Source: Margaritifera margaritifera
Lineage: Eukaryota; Mollusca; Bivalvia; Unionida; Margaritiferidae
Length of the DNA stretch: 64,000 nucleotides
Direction: 5' to 3'
Assembly (NCBI GenBank): GCA_029931535.1
Contig: JAQPZY010001685.1
Coordinates: forward strand, 8,996,001 to 9,060,000
Every line of letters starts with the position of its first letter. The first letter of the stretch is position 1. The notes under the pieces are model-generated. The model was not told where the DNA came from. It saw only the letters and a program-made list of their open reading frames with translations, and did not search any database. Below are positions 1-13,255 of this stretch, in pieces. A program made the position numbers and the translations under genes.

Positions 1-80
1 GAAAAGTGTGAAACGAGTATATCATGAAAATCGTTAGAGGAAGTACCGTCTATAATCGCTTATAAGTCGAGTCCAACTGC

Positions 81-144
81 AAACAACATAGATCCTGATC
101 TGTCGTCGAATAATGCGTGGGAAGATCAGGGTCTATGTTGTTTT
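81..144. repeat. Short hairpin (palindromic) repeat, copy 1
   Basis: Arms of about 20 bp (81-100 and 125-144) pair with one mismatch around a loop of about 23 bp. The arm contains aacatagatcctgatc. The same arm core recurs at 61228-61293 and, more diverged, at 61312-61375, so this is a dispersed family. It looks like a tiny non-autonomous foldback or hairpin element. No coding capacity. Confidence 0.8.
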
Positions 145-598
145 AAAAATGTAATTTACTGCAACATATTAGGTCATCCCAATCCTATCGCTATCTTAAG
201 ATGCAAATATTAATATGATCGGCCTATTAAGGTTGAAAGTGAGATGAATTTACGAAAAGGGGAGTGGGCGTGGTATGCCAACTACTTCATTTTTCAGGTT
301 TTAAAAAAATCGCAGTGAAATAATTATACGCAAGACACAAGGAAAACGATATATCAATCTGAACAAAAATTGAAGCAAATGACTTGTTTTGGCAATCAAC
401 TTGATTACTTGATTCAAGCATATGTATCATTAATTGAACTTTCTCAATTTTTAAATGTCATTATATAGAGGTAAAGAATGAAGAAAACTAGATTGTTCAG
501 ACAAAACCTTCTAGAATGTTAAAATGACCATGGACTTCTGTACATGGCTATATTAGCCCTTAAATACAAATTAATGGGAGTGAAATGAAGATAAAACT
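145..598. other. AT-rich sequence, nothing recognised
   Basis: No gene, RNA or repeat structure was recognised here. The 1-80 flank is equally featureless. Confidence 0.5.
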
Positions 599-1085
599 GC
601 AGAAGCAAGCATAAATATTTCTAACAAAGGAAGTATACATGTTTCTGACAAAGCAAGCATAAATGTTTCTAACAAAGCAAGCATAAATGTTTCTAACAAA
701 GCAAGCATAAATGTTTCTAACAAAGCAAGCATAAATACTTGCAACAAAGCAAGCATAACTTTTTCTAACTGAGCAAGCATAAATGTTTCTAACAAAGCAA
801 GCATAAATGTTTCTAACAAAGCAAGAATAAATGTTTCTAACAAAGCAAGCATAAATGTTTCTAACAAAGCAAGCATACATATTTCTAAGAAAGCAAGCAT
901 AAATATTTCTAACAAAGCAAGCATAAATGTTTCTAACAAAGCAAGCATAAATATTTCAAACAAGGCAAGCATAAATGTTTCTAACAAAGCAAGCATAAAT
1001 GTTTCTAACAAAGCAGGCGTAAATGTTTCTAACAAAGCAAACATAAATGTTTCTAACAAAGCAAGCATAAATGTTTCTAACAAAC
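599..1085. repeat. Minisatellite, 24-bp unit, about 20 copies
   Basis: Tandem copies of a 24-bp unit containing gcaagcataaatgtttct, with scattered substitutions that are heaviest at both ends. Because 24 is a multiple of 3, two minus-strand frames stay open for over 100 codons and read as 8-residue repeats (LLETFMLA type). This is a by-product of the period and there is no independent evidence of coding. Confidence 0.95.
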
Positions 1086-1782
1086 ACAACTGATATTTAA
1101 AGACTTGTACATTTTCAAGAATTACACTCGAAAAAATGATGGAAAGTTTAACCGAGTCTTTATCCTCCTATTTCATTCAAAGTGCTGATCCATGAAAAAT
1201 GATTTTTAAAATTATAATTTTAAGTGACATGAATTATTGTGATGTTTGTGAGAAATACAAACAGGCGGAGTTTTTTTTTAGCTTCTACAAGTATTGAATG
1301 AATACATCTTTAAAATCGTCAGGTGTTTGAATTTGTCCTTGACAGCGTGTCTGTAAAGGATCATGCGGTTTTTTTTAATCATGCTGAAACAATTATTTCT
1401 GTGTATATATGCCCCAAATAGTTTACATATGGCGCTTAGGAGATGCTTCCTGATCACATGATTTAATTTGGTTTGACCCATTTCTTGCTTTGTCAAAGAA
1501 ACGTTTGGCAGCCGAATAACGAAATTAAATTGGTCGATTGTTCACAGTCCAAGTATATTTAATTCAACGAGTTTAGGCGTTTGAAAATCAAATTCAGTCG
1601 ATTAGAAACTTGTTTGTTTGCTTGACTTAATATAATAAGGGCTCAACGCCAGTGCATAGTGTTAGAATCAGCGGAATATTCCTGCTTTAGCCAAATATTT
1701 GTAGATATCTGATGTAATCAAAGAGACATTTTTGTCCAAATGCCTTGACAGTTGTATTAAAAGCTCTTCAGTAAATAGAGGA
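1086..1782. other. Intergenic; part of a dispersed repeat
   Basis: No gene seen. The stretch 1505-1680 resembles 24645-24830. Both contain an aacgaaat-aaattgg block, then ttcacag-c-caagta, and a later taagggttc- or taagggctc-like block. This suggests two diverged copies of one old interspersed repeat. Confidence 0.5.
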
Positions 1783-1936
1783 TATTTTCTTTTGCTACGT
1801 TAATACCGGATATATTTCATCGTGTGGTACAAAAAAAGTGATATTTTAACGAGTGGCTAAGCCACGAGTTAAACAATATCGTTTTTCGTACCACAGGATG
1901 AAATATATCCGGTATTTACGCAGGAAAAGAAAATTG
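1783..1936. repeat. Foldback / snapback element
   Basis: Two arms of about 75 bp are near-perfect inverted copies meeting at the palindromic centre gtggctaagccac (about 1853-1865). Arm landmarks are taataccggatatatttcat on the left and its complement near 1901-1917, and a gtggtac block followed by a poly-A/T-rich spacer. There is no ORF. It is probably a non-autonomous MITE-like foldback element. Target-site duplications are not clear. Confidence 0.85.
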
Positions 1937-3292
1937 TCTTTTTATTATATACTAAACTTGCTCCAGAATCGAAGCTTAGAAGATTCAACTTACTCTTCAG
2001 CACAACACCCCACCCCCTCATTGTAAATTGACCTCACTTTCATAGGCTGATCATATAAATATCAGTGACATAAGAGAGCTGTAGGATTAGGATGACATAA
2101 TCTGTCACAGTAAATTACGTTTGTGTCATTTTGTTAACTATTTCATCATATCTGACAACAAAGCAAGTCTGATTCTGCAATGCATCACATTGGTTTTATT
2201 ATTGTTGTCCTGGAAGTAAGGGGAAATAAATTCACAGAGATGCGAATGGCGTCGAGTCAAATTTCTTCAGCAAAACTTAATTTCCATGTCTGAAGTGTAA
2301 TGCAGTTTCTATTTATTTGTTCTAGCTCACATAGTGCTTGTTTTTGTTGCTGCATGTATAACTTCTGTAGGCATACACAATCAACATAGTCGTAACAAGA
2401 TTTTTTTTTCTTTCTAGAAAATGCTTTTTTAATTTGTAAGGTGTGTGCGCTAGCCGTTTTGTTATGATGTCATTACCCGTGGAAAGGATCATGTTTTGTT
2501 CATTGATTCAAGGAAGAAGAGATATCAGGCTTTTTCTAATAATAATGTATCCTAGGTTAATATCGATGTCATTGTTTTGGTCTGTATTTGAGTGATATTT
2601 GTTTGACATTGTGTTGAGGTGGAAACGTGTTCACGTGTGATTTGCTTTTGACCTAGACATTACGAATTCCTTGTCTAATTCCGTACTTAACCTCGACAGG
2701 AATTCATAATCTCAAAGGTAAACATTTAATAAAATTCTGCACCGAAAAACCTATTGGTTTTCATGAATTTTAAATACGATTACTCAGATACATTTCGAAA
2801 TATTTTCAGCCTTTTGTTAATACACGAGATAATGGCGAATATTTAATCAGTAAGCTTAATTTAAGCATGGATTATGTACAATCAAGTTGACTCAACTGAA
2901 ATTTTGTCCAGGATATAACATGCAGCGTTAGGCAATGGTGTAATTAATTATCGACTTTCTATTTTAAACATTACACAACAAAGAATATCCTGCAAATTAC
3001 TAAACGAACTGCTTCAGCAGGATTTATTTTTTCATGGAAAGTCCATTTTTGACGGAACAATGCGTGCTGCAGTCCATTCCATTACAATGCTTACAATTGT
3101 TAGCATGGTCTAGTGATCCTAATTCAGCCAAGTTGCCAGATTAGTATTTTATAATGTTAATTTGTCAGGAAAATTTATATATCCTAGTTACAGACTAAGT
3201 TTGGGTAACTTTTCATAATGTTGTAATTAAGAGGAAGATTGATTTCAACTGTATATAATTATCATCAAGGAGACGTAAAATAATAGTTTGGA
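1937..3292. other. Intergenic, nothing recognised
   Basis: AT-rich unique-looking DNA with short homopolymer runs. No convincing reading frame or RNA was seen. Confidence 0.5.
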
Positions 3293-5596
3293 TTACAATT
3301 TTGAGTACTTGACTTATACCCTGCAATTTTGAGTACTTGACTTATACCCTGCAATTTTGAGTACTTGACTTATACCTTGCAATTTTGAGCACTTGACTTA
3401 TACCCTGCAATTTTGAGCACTTGACTTATACCCTGCAATTTTGAGCACTTGACTTATACCCTGCAATTTTGAGCACTTGACTTATACCCTGCAATTTTGA
3501 GTACTTGACTTATACCCTGCAATTTTGAGTACTTGACTTATACCCTGCAATTTTGAGTACTTGACTTATACCCTGCAATTTTGAGTACTTGACTTATACC
3601 CTGCAATTTTGAGTACTTGACTTATACCCTGCAATTTTGAGCACTTGACTTATATCCTGCAATTTTGAGCACTTGACTTATATCCTGCAATTTTGAGTAC
3701 TTGACTTATACCTTGCAATTTTGAGCACTTGACTTATACCTTGCAATTTTGAGCACTTGACTTATACCCTGCAATTTTGAGTACTTGACTTATACCCTGC
3801 AATTTTGAGTACTTGACTTATACCCTGCAATTTTGAGCACTTGACTTTTATCCTGCAATTTTGAGTACTTGACTTATACCTTGCAATTTTGAGCACTTGA
3901 CTTATATCCTGCAATTTTGAGTACTTGACTTATACCCTGCAATTTTGAGTACTTGACTTATACCCTGCAATTTTGAGTACTTGACTTATACCCTGCAATT
4001 TTGAGTACTTGACTTATACCCTGCAATTTTGAGTACTTGACTTATACCCTGCAATTTTGAGTACTTGACTTATACCCTGCAATTTTGAGCACTTGACTTA
4101 TATCCTGCAATTTTGAGTACTTGACTTATACCTTGCAATTTTGAGCACTTGACTTATACCCTGCAATTTTGAGTACTTGACTTATACCTTGCAATTTTGA
4201 GCACTTGACTTATACCCTGCAAATTTGAGTACTTGACTTATACCCTGCAATTTTGAGTACTTGACTTATACCTTGCAATTTTGAGCACTTGACTTATACC
4301 TTGCAATTTTGAGCACTTGACTTATACCTTGCAATTTTGAGTACTTGGCTTATACCTTGCAATTTTGAGCACTTGACTTATACCCTGCAATTTTGAGTAC
4401 TTGACTTATACCCTGCAATTTTGAGCACTTGACTTATATCCTGCAATTTTGAGTACTTGACTTATACCCTGCAATTTTGAGTACTTGACTTATACCCTGC
4501 AATTTTGAGTACTTGACTTATACCCTGCAATTTTGAGTACTTGACTTATACCCTGCAATTTTGAGTACTTGACTTATACCCTGCAAATTTGAGTACTTGA
4601 CTTATACCCTGCAATTTTGAGTACTTGACTTATACCCTGCAATTTTGAGTACTTGACTTATACCCTGCAAATTTGAGTACTTGACTTATACCCTGCAATT
4701 TTGAGTACTTGACTTATATCCTGCAATTTTGAGTACTTGACTTATACCCTGCAATTTTGAGTACTTGACTTATACCCTGCAATTTTGAGTACTTGACTTA
4801 TACCCTGCAATTTTGAGCACTTGACTTATACCTTGCAATTTTGAGCACTTGACTTATACCCTGCAAATTTGAGTACTTGACTTATACCCTGCAATTTTGA
4901 GGACTTGACTTATATCCTGCAATTTTGAGTACTTGACTTATACCTTGCAATTTTGAGTACTTGACTTATATCCTGCAATTTTGAGTACTTGACTTATATC
5001 CTGCAATTTTGAGTACTTGACTTATATCCTGCAATTTTGAGCACTTGACTTATACCTTGCAATTTTGAGCACTTGACTTATACCCTGCAATTTTGAGTAC
5101 TTGACTTATACCCTGCAAATTTGAGTACTTGACTTATACCCTGCAATTTTGAGTACTTGACTTATACCCTGCAATTTTGAGCACTTGACTTATACCCTGC
5201 AATTTTGAGCACTTGACTTATACCTTGCAAATTTGAGCACTTGACTTATATCCTGCAATTTTGAGTACTTGACTTATATCCTGCAATTTTGAGTACTTGA
5301 CTTATACCCTGCAAATTTGAGTACTTGACTTATACCTTGCAATTTTGAGTACTTGACTTATACCCTGCAATTTTGAGCACTTGACTTATACCCTGCAAAT
5401 ATGAGCACTTGACTTATACCCTGCAAATTTGAGCACTTGACTTATACCCTGCAATTTTGAGTACTTGACTTATACCCTGCAATTTTGAGTACTTGACTTA
5501 TACCTTGCAAATTTGAGCACTTGACTTATACCCTGCAAATTTGAGCACTTGACTTATACCCTGCAATTTTGAGCACGTTACTTATACCCTGCGGCA
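3293..5596. repeat. Minisatellite, 28-bp unit, about 82 copies
   Basis: A 2.3-kb array of a 28-bp unit containing gcaattttgag and acttgacttatac. Copies differ at a few fixed sites: gtac/gcac, accct/acctt/atcct, and aattttg/aaatttg. Runs of the same variants recur in the same order, so multi-unit blocks have been copied inside the array. The right edge decays at 5570-5596. The period is not a multiple of 3 and there is no ORF. Confidence 0.98.
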
Positions 5597-6910
5597 AAAT
5601 TGAAACTCTTGAGATACTATAGAGCAGTCTCAAAATAAAAACATGATAAAATGTTTGTTCTCGATTAATATGCCTTTGTGTATGCGAATATTAACCCTAA
5701 TTATTTATTCTTGTCATGACATGCTAAAACAGTTATTTTTTTCTGTGCAAGAAAAAAGAATTATTAATTGGGCAGTGATTTGGCACAATATGTCTTAACC
5801 ATGATCCATTGCACCACAAAGAATATGTGAAATATACTCTTAGAAGCAGATTCTCTTAGCACGCCAGGAACCTTTGAAAGCAGTTAGCTATGAATCGTTC
5901 GAACGTAAATTTTCAAACCTACCTTGGATGAGTGTAAATTTCCGCAGATACCACCCACAGCTTTCCATCAGATTTAGCTTTTAAGAATGAAACTTATTCC
6001 TGGTACAGTATTTTCCTCTGACATAATAAAAGTTGTTTTTTATAATCATTTCTGAAAACAAACATCTAACGCTATGCTTTTGTACAACACCTTGTGATTA
6101 TAACTAATGTGTCTTTGGGTTATGGAAAGAGAAAGTAACTAATGTGTCTATGGGGTATGGAAAGAGAAAGTATCACGCCTTATGATTTGTTTACGTAAGC
6201 TATCCAATATAGTTATTTTGACAAGACAGAATGGCACCCACAGAACATTTTCGATCAGAATATTAAACTTGCTTAACCAATGCATTGTAAGTTAACGTAC
6301 TTTTAAACTACATCTGGCAAGTAATAGGTTATCGAAGTCATATAGTCCCTGTTACCGAGATCAAAGCCAAATTTAAGATTCTGACAACTTTTCGAGTTAT
6401 TATGGCCTATACAAATGTATATTTAGAAACAACTGTTGCATTGTGGGCTCATTTCTGAAGTTTCACTATCTTAAAAGGTGATATTGGCACACAAATGGAA
6501 ATTGGATATTTTGAAGATTAACAATATAAATTATAAAACGTGTGTAATATAGATAATAACATAGTATGGATAGTGTCAGTCAGTTTTAAAATTCGATATC
6601 AGATAGATGGGTGACTGTATGTATCGTGTCTTAATTCTTAATTCAATCTTCATTTACTACGCAATTATCTAAGTATCATAAGAACTCAATATTTTTTTAA
6701 AATTTTTGTGTGTGGTTTGTTCATGATATATTCCTAATCAAAATGAAAATATTTATATGAAAACTAGCAAACATGAACCTAGCTGCGTATTGCATCTATC
6801 ATCTGATCCTAATAGTACGTATACACTAAAATAAATTTCGGAATCTGGGACTGAGAGCAAAATAGTTGGATCCACTTTTTCAAAACATGATTTTCGTAGA
6901 AAGCTGGAAA
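5597..6910. other. Intergenic; one small tandem duplication
   Basis: No gene seen. A unit of about 35 bp is duplicated in tandem at 6101-6171 (tatggaaagagaaagta ends each copy). Confidence 0.5.
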
Positions 6911-7933
6911 GCAGACTGTAGCAATCAGCTAACTCTATCTTAGGACATTATCAATCCGATAACTCTATCTTAGGACTGTATCAATCCGATAACTCTATCT
7001 TAGGACTGTATCAATCCGATAACTCTATCTTAGGACTGTATCAATCCGATAACTCTATCTTAGGACTGTATCAATCCGATAACTCTATCTTAGGACATTA
7101 TCAATCATCTAACTCTATCTTAGGACTGTAGCAATACGATAACTCTATCTTAGGACTGAAGCAATACGATAACTCTATCTTAGGACTGTAGCAATACGAT
7201 AACTCTATCTTAGGACTGTAGCAATACGATAACTCTATCTTAGGACTGTAGCAATACGATAACTCTATCTTAGGACTGTAGCAATACGATAACTCTATCT
7301 TAGGACTGTAGCAATACGATAACTCTATCTTAGGACTGTAGCAATACGATAACTCTATCTTAGGACTGTAGCAATACGATAACTCTATCTTAGGACTGTA
7401 GCAATCCGATAACTCTATCTTAGGACTGTAGCAATACGATAACTCTATCTTAGGACTGTAGCAATCCGATAACTCTATCTTATGACTGTAGCAATCAGCT
7501 AACTCTATCTTAGGACATTATCAATACGATAACTCTATCTTAGGAATGTAGCAATCCCATAACTCTATCTTAGGACTGTAGCAATCCGAAAACTCTATCT
7601 TATGACTGTATCAATACGATAACTCTCTCTGAGGACTGAACAAATCCGATAATTCTATCTTAGGACTGTAGCAATCCGATAATTCTATCTTAGGACTGTA
7701 GCAATCCGATAACTCTATCTTAGGACTTTAGCAATCCGATCACTCTATCTTAGGACTGTAGCAATCCGATAACTCTATCTTATGACTATACAAATCCGAT
7801 AACTCTATCTTAGGACTGTAGCAATCCGATAACTTTATCTTAGGACTGTAGCAATCCGATAACTCTATCTTAGGACTGTAACAAGCAGCTAACTCTATAT
7901 TAGGACTATAGCAACCCGCAACTCTATCTTATG
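6911..7933. repeat. Minisatellite, 30-bp unit, about 34 copies
   Basis: The unit contains aactctatcttaggact followed by a variable tail. Subtypes form blocks: tcaatccgat at about 6960-7080, gcaatacgat at about 7125-7420, and mainly gcaatccgat after 7480. This marks local homogenisation. The period is a multiple of 3, but stop codons keep it from forming long ORFs. Confidence 0.98.
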
Positions 7934-8807
7934 TTTATGAAAACATAAAGAAAGTATACGTGATTTTATTATAATTTTCTCATTCCAAAATAACTACCAG
8001 AGAGAGTAATTTCACCTATCTATCTATCTATGTGTGTGTGTGTTTGAGTGTGCGTGCATGTGAGAGAACTGAACAGGGACTGATGTAGAGAATTGTATTT
8101 TTTTTGGGATTAAATTTACTTATCATCAACTGTGACATTTATTTTCTCAGTTTAGAAATATGCGTTCTTCGTTATTATATTGCAAATGTTATTAAAACGT
8201 GTTTATTTTTATCACAAGTGTATATCTTTTTATTAGTATACCCTTTTTTTCTCCCGATCTTTCCTTTTCAATATATTTCAAGTAGTTAAGAAACTGGGAA
8301 AGAAAGAGAGCCAAAAATTCGGGAGGAATGAGACACGGAAGGTCAGGAAATGAAATGTGAAGGGAATGTGCATTAGCCTGGCTGGTTATTTCAGAAGTTT
8401 GACAATGCTTTATAATTCTTATTTAATGGCTTGATGGCAATAGTCTCCCATTGACACTATAAGGCACATTTATCACAAAAGTGAATATTCTGTTTTAAAT
8501 TTCATTAACTGAGAGCTTGTGCTGTGTGATATTCTATGGTCAACTCAAAGTAAGAAATGTATGTGATTTTCACTGATAGATATTGAGAAATAGGAATGAA
8601 AAAAAAAAAAAAAAAAAAAAAAAAACACTCAACGGCTCTAGACTGGAAACAACTTAAGTACTTCTCCAAACTTCCTCCCCACGGCGAAGGAACAAGTTGT
8701 TTAAGACTTGAAGTTTTTCTTCTTATGTTCAGCAAACTAACAGAAGCCAATTTAAAGTACGATATTGTGTAAAGAAGTTGGCTATTTATTAGAACGGTAG
8801 GTAATTT

Positions 8808-8849
<42 letters not shown>

Positions 8850-9283
8850 CAAAATTGGATTTATGGAGAAGTATTAAAAGGTGTTGATCAAGAATTTAGA
8901 AACTACCACTGAAACGACTTGAGAGAGTAACATAACCTGTGTATTATACGCATTTTATACACCGCTGAAAACTCAAATAAACGTTGATAAACGTTCATTA
9001 TAAAACGAAGTTAGAGACAAATATATATTTCTAACCTATGTGACAGAAACATCTTGCAGATTTTTGACCCCTACTTTATTTATCTCCATCTGATTGTCTC
9101 GTTTTGGTTATCTCGTTACGTCAAGGTTCACAAAGCCATACTATAGTTTGAAGCACTTTAATAACATCATAACGATACACACAAGTTCCTTGTTTGCAAA
9201 TAAAGCCAATCGAGTGTATGCTGGAATTAATTTGAATAATTATTTGTCTTATCCTCTTTCAAAAACAATTGGTGGAGAAAAAT
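7934..9283. other. Intergenic with microsatellite and two poly-A tracts
   Basis: Contains a (CTAT)n/(GT)n tract at about 8016-8044 and two pure A runs at 8599-8625 and 8812-8845, about 190 bp apart. These may be tails of old retroposed sequences, but no SINE A/B boxes were recognised. Short open frames here (for example 8104-8289 and 9094-9285) show no protein-like features and are not called. Confidence 0.5.
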
Positions 9284-10150
9284 AGTCAATGTGTAGGTTA
9301 ACACCAGGAAGTAGTGAGACAAATAATCAATGTGTTAACACCAAGAAGTAGTGAGACAAATAATCAATGTGTTAACACCAAGAAGTAGTGAGACAAATAA
9401 TCAATGTGTTAACACCAAGAAGTAGTGAGACAAATAATCAATGTGTTAACACCAAGAAGTAGTGAGACAAATAATCAATGTGTTAACACCAGGAAGTAGT
9501 GAGACAAATAATCAATGTGTTAACACCAAGAAGTAGTGAGACAAATAATCAATGTGTTAACACCAGGAAGTAGTGAGACAAATAATCAATGTGTTAACAC
9601 CAAGAAGTAGTGAGACAAATAATCAATGTGTTAACACCAAGAAGTAGTGAGACAAATAATCAATGTGTTAACACCAAGAAGTAGTGAGACAAATAATCAA
9701 TGTGTTAACACCAAGAAGTAGTGAGACAAATAATCAATGTGTTAACACCAAGAAGTAGTGAGACAAATAATCAATGTGTTAACACCAAGAAGTAGTGAGA
9801 CAAATAATCAATGTGTTAACACCAGGAAGTAGTGAGACAAATAATCAATGTGTTAACACCAAGAAGTAGTGAGACAAATAATCAATGTGTTAACACCAGG
9901 AAGTAGTGAGACAAATAATCAATGTGTTAACACCAAGAAGTAGTGAGACAAATAATCAATGTGTTAACACCAAGAAGTAGTGAGACAAATAATCAATGTG
10001 TTAAAACCAAGAAGTAGTGAGACAAATAATCAATGTGTTAACACCAAGAAGTAGTGAGACAAATAATCAATGTGTTAACACCAGGAAGTAGTGAGACAAA
10101 TAATCAATGTGTTAACACCAAGAAGTAGTGAGACAAATAAACAGTGTGTT
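9284..10150. repeat. Minisatellite, 37-bp unit, about 23 copies
   Basis: Very uniform tandem copies containing gtgttaacaccaag and tagtgagacaaataatcaat. The main variation is caagaag/caggaag. It passes directly into the 68-bp array to its right. The 37-bp unit equals the 68-bp unit minus an internal block of roughly 30 bp, so the two arrays share an origin. Confidence 0.97.
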
Positions 10151-13100
10151 AACACCAAGAAAGGAAATCCCAGCCAATTATGTCAAGAGGTAGTGAGAAA
10201 AATAAACAGTGTGTAGATTAACGGCAAGAAAAGAAATATCAGCCACTGTGTCAAGAGGTAGTAAGAAAAATAAACAGTGTGTAGATTAACGGCAAGAAAA
10301 GAAATATCAGCCACTGTGTCAAGAGGTAGTGAGAAAAATAAACAGTGTGTAGATTAACGGCAAGAAAAGGAATATCAGCCGCTGTGTCAAGAGGTAGTAA
10401 GAAAAATTAACAGTGTGTAGATTAACGGCAACAAAAGGAATATCAGCCACTGTGTCAAGAGGTAGTAAGAAAAATAAACAGTGTGTAGATTAACGGCAAG
10501 AAAAGAAATATCAGCCACTGTGTCAAGAGGTAGTGAGAAAAATAAACAGTGTGTAGATTAACACCAAGAAAAGAAATATCAGCCACTGTGTCAAGAGGTA
10601 GTAAGAAAAATAAACAGTGTGTAGATTAACGGCAAGAAAAGAAATACCAGCCACTGTGTCAAGAGGTAGTGAGAAAAATAAACAGTGTGTAGATTAACGG
10701 CAAGAAAAGAAATACCAGCCACTGTGTCAAGAGGTAGTGAGAAAAATAAACAGTGTGTAGATTAACGGCAAGAAAAGAAATACCAGCCACTGTGTCAAGA
10801 GGTAGTAAGAAAAATAAACAGTGTGTAGATTAACACCAAGAAAAGAAATATCAGCCACTGTGTCAAGAGGTAGTAAGAAAAATAAACAGTGTGTAGATTA
10901 ACACCAAGAAAAGAAATATCAGCCACTGTGTCAAGAGGTAGTAAGAAAAATAAACAGTGTGTAACACCAAGAAAAGAAATACCAGCCACTGTGTCAAGAG
11001 GTAGTGAGAAAAATAAACAGTGTGTAGATTAACGGCAAGAAAAGGAATATCAGCCACTGTGTCAAGAGGTAGTAAGAAAAATAAACAGTGTGTAGATTAA
11101 CGGCAAGAAAAGGAATATCAGCCACTGTGTCAAGAGGTAGTGAGAAAAATAAACAGTGTGTAGATTAACGGCAAGAAAAGAAATATCAGCCACTGTGTCA
11201 AGAGGTAGTGAGAAAAATAAACAGTGTGTAGATTAACGCCAAGAAAAGGAATATCAGCCACTGTGTCAAGAGGTAGTAAGAAAAATAAACAGTGTGTAGA
11301 TTAACGGCAAGAAAAGAAATATCAGCCACTGTGTCAAGAGGTAGTGAGAAAAATAAACAGTGTGTAGATTAACGGCAAGAAAAGAAATACCAGCCACTGT
11401 GTCAAGAGGTAGTGAGAAAAATAAACAGTGTGTAGATTAACGGCAAGAAAAGAAATATCAGCCACTGTGTCAAGAGGTAGTGAGAAAAATAAACAGTGTG
11501 TAGATTAACGGCAAGAAAAGAAATATCAGCCACTGTGTCAAGAGGTAGTAAGAAAAATAAACAGTGTGTAGATTAACGGCAAGAAAAGGAATATCAGCCA
11601 CTGTGTCAAGAGGTAGTAAGAAAAATAAACAGTGTGTAGATTAACGGCAAGAAAAGGAATATCAGCCACTGTGTCAAGAGGTAGTAAGAAAAATAAACAG
11701 TGTGTAGATTAACGGCAAGAAAAGGAATATCAGCCACTGTGTCAAGAGGTAGTAAGAAAAATAAACAGTGTATAGATTAACGGCAAGAAAAGAAATATCA
11801 GCCACTGTGTCAAGAGGTAGTAAGAAAAATAAACAGTGTGTAGATTAACGGCAAGAAAAGGAATATCAGTCACTGTGTCAAGAGGTAGTAAGAAAAATAA
11901 ACAGTGTGTAGATTAACGGCAAGAAAAGGAATATCAGCCACTGTGTCAAGAGGTAGTAAGAAAAATAAACAGTGTGTAGATTAACGGCAAGAAAAGGAAT
12001 ATCAGCCACTGTGTCAAGAGGTAGTAAGAAAAATAAACAGTGTGTAGATTAACGGCAAGAAAAGGAATATCAGCCACTGTGTCAAGAGGTAGTAAGAAAA
12101 ATAAACAGTGTGTAGATTAACGGCAAGAAAAGGAATATCAGCCACTGTGTCAAGAGGTAGTAAGAAAAATAAACAGTGTGTAGATTAACGGCAAGAAAAG
12201 GAATATTAGCCACTGTGTCAAGAGGTAGTAAGAAAAAAAACAGTGTGTAGATTAACGGCAAGAAAAGGAATATCAGCCACTGTGTCAAGAGGTAGTAAGA
12301 AAAATAAACAGTGTGTAGATTAACGGCAAGAAAAGAAATATCAGCCACTGTGTCAAGAGGTAGCGAGAAAAGTAAACAGTGTGTAGATTAACGCCAAGAA
12401 AAGGAATATCAGCCACTGTGTCAAGAGGTAGTAAGAAAAATAAACAGTGTGTAGATTAACGGCAAGAAAAGGAATATCAGCCACTGTGTCAAGAGGTAGC
12501 GAGAAAAAAAACAGTGTGTAGATTAACGGCAAGAAAAGGAATATCAGCCACTGTGTCAAGAGGTAGCGAGAAAAACAATCAGTGTGTAGATTAACGCCAA
12601 GAAAAGAAATATCAGCCACTGTGTCAAGAGGTAGTGAGAAAAACAATCAGTGTGTAGATTAACGCCAAGAAAAGGAATATCAGCCACTGTGTCAAGAGGT
12701 AGCGAGAAAAAAAACAGTGTGTAGATTAACGGCAAGAAAAGGAATATCAGCCACTGTGTCAAGAGGTAGCGAGAAAAAAAAACAGTGTGTAGATTAACGG
12801 CAAGAAAAGAAATATCAGCCACTGTGTCAAGAGGTAGTGAGGAAAACAATCAGTGTGTAGATTAACGCCAAGAAAAGGAATATCAGCCACTGTGTCAAGA
12901 GGTAGTGAGAAAAATAAACAGTGTGTAGATTAACGCCAAGAAAAGAAATACCAGCCACTGTGTCAAGAGGTAGTGAGAAAAATAAACAGTGTGTAGATTA
13001 ACGCTAAGAAAAGAAATACCAGCCACTGTGTCAAGAGGTAGTGAGGAAAACAATCAGTGTGTAGATTAACACCAAGAAAGAAAATCCCAGTCACTATATC

Positions 13101-13255
13101 AGGAGGTCGTTGAAGAAGAATACATTTTTGTAGGTTAACACCAAGAAAGGAAATCCCAGCCACTGTGTCCAGAGGTAGTTAAAAAACTAATCAATGTGTA
13201 GGTTAACACCAAGAAAGGAAATCCCCGCCTCTGTGTCAAGAAATAGTCACCCATG
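10150..13255. repeat. Minisatellite, 68-bp unit, about 45 copies
   Basis: A 3.1-kb array. The unit contains aaacagtgtgtagattaac, a caagaaaaggaatatcagc block and cactgtgtcaagaggtagt. Recurrent variants are taacggc/taacacc/taacgcc and gtaag/gtgag/gcgag. The left junction unit (10140-10200) and the last units (13060-13250) look like ancestral intermediates with tcccagcc. Minus-strand open frames of 60-97 codons arise where small deletions change the frame; they are not genes. Confidence 0.97.

Noticed and set aside
571..1089. 172-codon minus-strand ORF
   Set aside because: Product of the 24-bp tandem array; a second frame on the same strand is also open.
3293..5596. CRISPR-like array
   Set aside because: Repeats are strictly tandem with no unique spacers, in a eukaryotic context.
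8599..8845. SINE between two poly-A tracts
   Set aside because: No tRNA-like A/B boxes or target duplications seen.
8505..8852. 115-codon ORF across two poly-A tracts
   Set aside because: Two Phe runs come from poly-A on the other strand; no protein-like remainder.
12082..13163. Series of 66-97-codon minus-strand ORFs
   Set aside because: All arise from the 68-bp array, where monomer indels change frame; no non-repeat sequence is included.
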